NCBI GenBank assembly: GCA_946699065.1
Contig: CAMPDV010000893.1
Span: forward strand, 98,193-162,192
DNA from: Loxodes magnus
Lineage: Eukaryota; Ciliophora; Karyorelictea; Loxodida; Loxodidae
DNA length: 64,000 nt
Direction of reading: 5' to 3'
Positions 62,901 through 64,000 of this stretch are shown one piece after another; the first letter of the stretch is position 1; each line of letters starts with the position of its first letter. The position numbers and the translations under genes were made by a program. The notes beneath the pieces are model-generated. The model worked only from the letters and a program-made list of their open reading frames with translations, searched no databases and was not told the origin of the DNA.

Positions 62901-64000
62901 TCAGTTTTTAGGAGTATGCTTTGAAAAATAATAAGTATTTTAAAAAGTGAAGAAGTAAAGTAAGAAAAGAAGATAGAATTTCAGTTTTAAGGAGTATGCT
63001 TTGAGAAGTAATAAGTATTTTGAAAAGTGAAGAAGTAAAGTAAGAAAAGAAGATAGAATTTCAATTTTAAGGATTAAACTTTGAGTTGAAGAAGTAATAA
63101 GTATTTAGAAAAGTGAAGAAGTAAAGTAAGAAAAGAAGATAGAATTTCAGTTTAAAGGAGTATGCTTTGAGAAGTAATAAGTATTTTGATAAGTGAATAA
63201 GTAAAGTAAGAAAAGAAGATAGAATTTCAGTTTTAAGGAGTATTTTTTAGAAATATAAGTATTTAGAAAAGTGAATAAGTAAAGTAAGAAAAGAAGATAG
63301 AATTTCAGTTTTAAGGAGTATGCTTTGAGAAGTAATAAGTATTTTGAAAAGTGAAGAAGTAAAGTAAGAAAAGAAGATAGAATTTCAGTTTTTAGGAGTA
63401 TGCTTTGAGAAGTAAAAAGTATTTTGAAAAGTGAAGAAGTAATGTAAGAAAAGAAGATAGAATTTCAGTTTTAAGGAGTATTTTTTAGAAATATAAGAAT
63501 TTAGAAAAGTGAATAAGTAAAGTAAGAAAAGAAGATAGAATTTCAGTTTTAAGTAGTATGCTTTGAGAAGTAATAAGTATTTTAAAAAGTGAAGAAGTAA
63601 AGTAAGAAAAGAAGATAGAATTTCAGTTTAAAGGAGTATGCTTTAAGAAGTAATAAGTATTTAGAAAAGTGAATAAGTAAAGTAAGAAAAGAAGATAGAA
63701 TTTCAGTTTTAAGGAGTATTTTTTAGAAATATAAGAATTTAGAAAAGTGAATAAGTAAAGTAAGAAAAGAAGATAGAATTTCAGTTTTAAGTAGTATGCT
63801 TTGAGAAGTAATAAGTATTTTAAAAAGTGAAGAAGTAAAGTAAGAAAAGAAGATAGAATTTCAGTTTAAAGGAGTATGCTTTAAGAAGTAATAAGTATTT
63901 AGAAAAGTGAATAAGTAAAGTAAGAAAAGAAGATAGAATTTCAGTTTTAAGGAGTATGCTTTGAGAAGTAATAAGTATTTTGAAAAGTGAAGAAGTAAAG
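53975..64000. repeat. 80-bp satellite array, about 125 copies, continuing past the window
   Basis: The typical period is 80 bp, with 76-79 bp variants. Each unit has a nearly fixed core, AAGTAAAGTAAGAAAAGAAG followed by ATAGAATTTCAG. The rest alternates between a few forms: GTTTTAAGG/GTTTAAAGG, AGTATGCTTTGAG/AGTATTTTTTAG, GAGAAGTAATAAG/GAAATATAAG, TTTTGAAAAG/TTTTAAAAAG/TTTAGAAAAG and GAAGAAG/GAATAAG. The plus strand is strongly purine-rich. Odd insertions occur near 61697-61735 and 63074-63090. It is likely a heterochromatic or centromere-like satellite, or a tandem repeat without function; no gene is present. Confidence 0.95.
63467..63942. repeat. Three-unit higher-order repeat within the satellite
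   Basis: The order short unit (AGAAATATAAGAATTTAG), TTTTAAGTAGTATGC unit, TTTAAAGGAGTATGCTTTAAG unit occurs at 63467-63704 and again at 63705-63942, with the private variant ATAAGAATTTAG in both. Another long-range match links 54280-54450 with 56660-56840 through the private GTAATGTAAG and AAGATAAAATTTC variants. Confidence 0.8.

Noticed and set aside
53975..64000. 10-kb reading frame through the 80-bp satellite
   Set aside because: With no stop codons in this code nearly any purine-rich tandem repeat is open. The 80-bp period is not a multiple of three and indels between units are not frame-preserving.

Overview
The window looks like nuclear DNA of a ciliate that reads all three canonical stop codons as sense: TAA and TAG as Gln, TGA as Trp. 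This is read from the sequence. TGA sits at Trp positions of recognisable motifs: the WD40 'IRxWN' strand (50176), the LINE endonuclease 'ETW' (46045, minus strand) and the reverse transcriptase 'FDSVxW' (37081). TAA/TAG sit at Gln positions of reverse transcriptase motifs ('QYGF', 'GVKQ', 'LQGS', 'QFGF'). Only karyorelict-type (table 27) and Condylostoma-type (table 28) codes are known to do this. The AT-rich sequence and abundant repeats fit either; I cannot name the species.

Layout. (1) 1-36233: one tandem array of a 123-bp (41-codon) WD40 repeat, 294 full periods in constant phase. It is broken into dozens of short ORFs under the standard code but is one open frame under the ciliate reading. 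It starts before the window and ends abruptly. (2) 36256-47765: a graveyard of non-LTR retrotransposons (LINEs). It holds a degenerate RT copy on the plus strand (36901-38345), a plus-strand 5' part with a long Gln-rich coiled-coil frame (38836-40140) and a short piece of the main ORF (40546-40915), and a much longer minus-strand copy with AP-type endonuclease, RT and C-terminal zinc motif (about 47340-41270) carrying several frame changes. Same-family sequences lie head to head and form diverged inverted repeats. (3) 48157-50523: one apparently intact gene of 788 codons encoding a RING-like finger, coiled coil, pentapeptide-like stretch and exactly seven WD40 repeats, of which about four are near-identical to units of the 36-kb array. 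(4) 50524-64000: no gene recognised. It holds a 55-bp imperfect repeat, a 21-bp T-rich minisatellite flanked by a duplicated 180-bp sequence, an A-rich stretch, and an 80-bp satellite that runs off the end.

How the parts may work together (inference): the array is either the WD40 part of a giant paralogue of the RING/WD40 gene, whose 5' end lies outside the window, or a store of WD40 cassettes that exchanges sequence with that gene. Array units share an almost invariant backbone and differ mainly at a few codons in loop positions, where a propeller would carry its binding surface. This resembles the concertedly evolving WD40 repeats of fungal HET-D/E/R NLR proteins, here with a TRIM-like RING/coiled-coil head. 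It is the most interesting system in the window.
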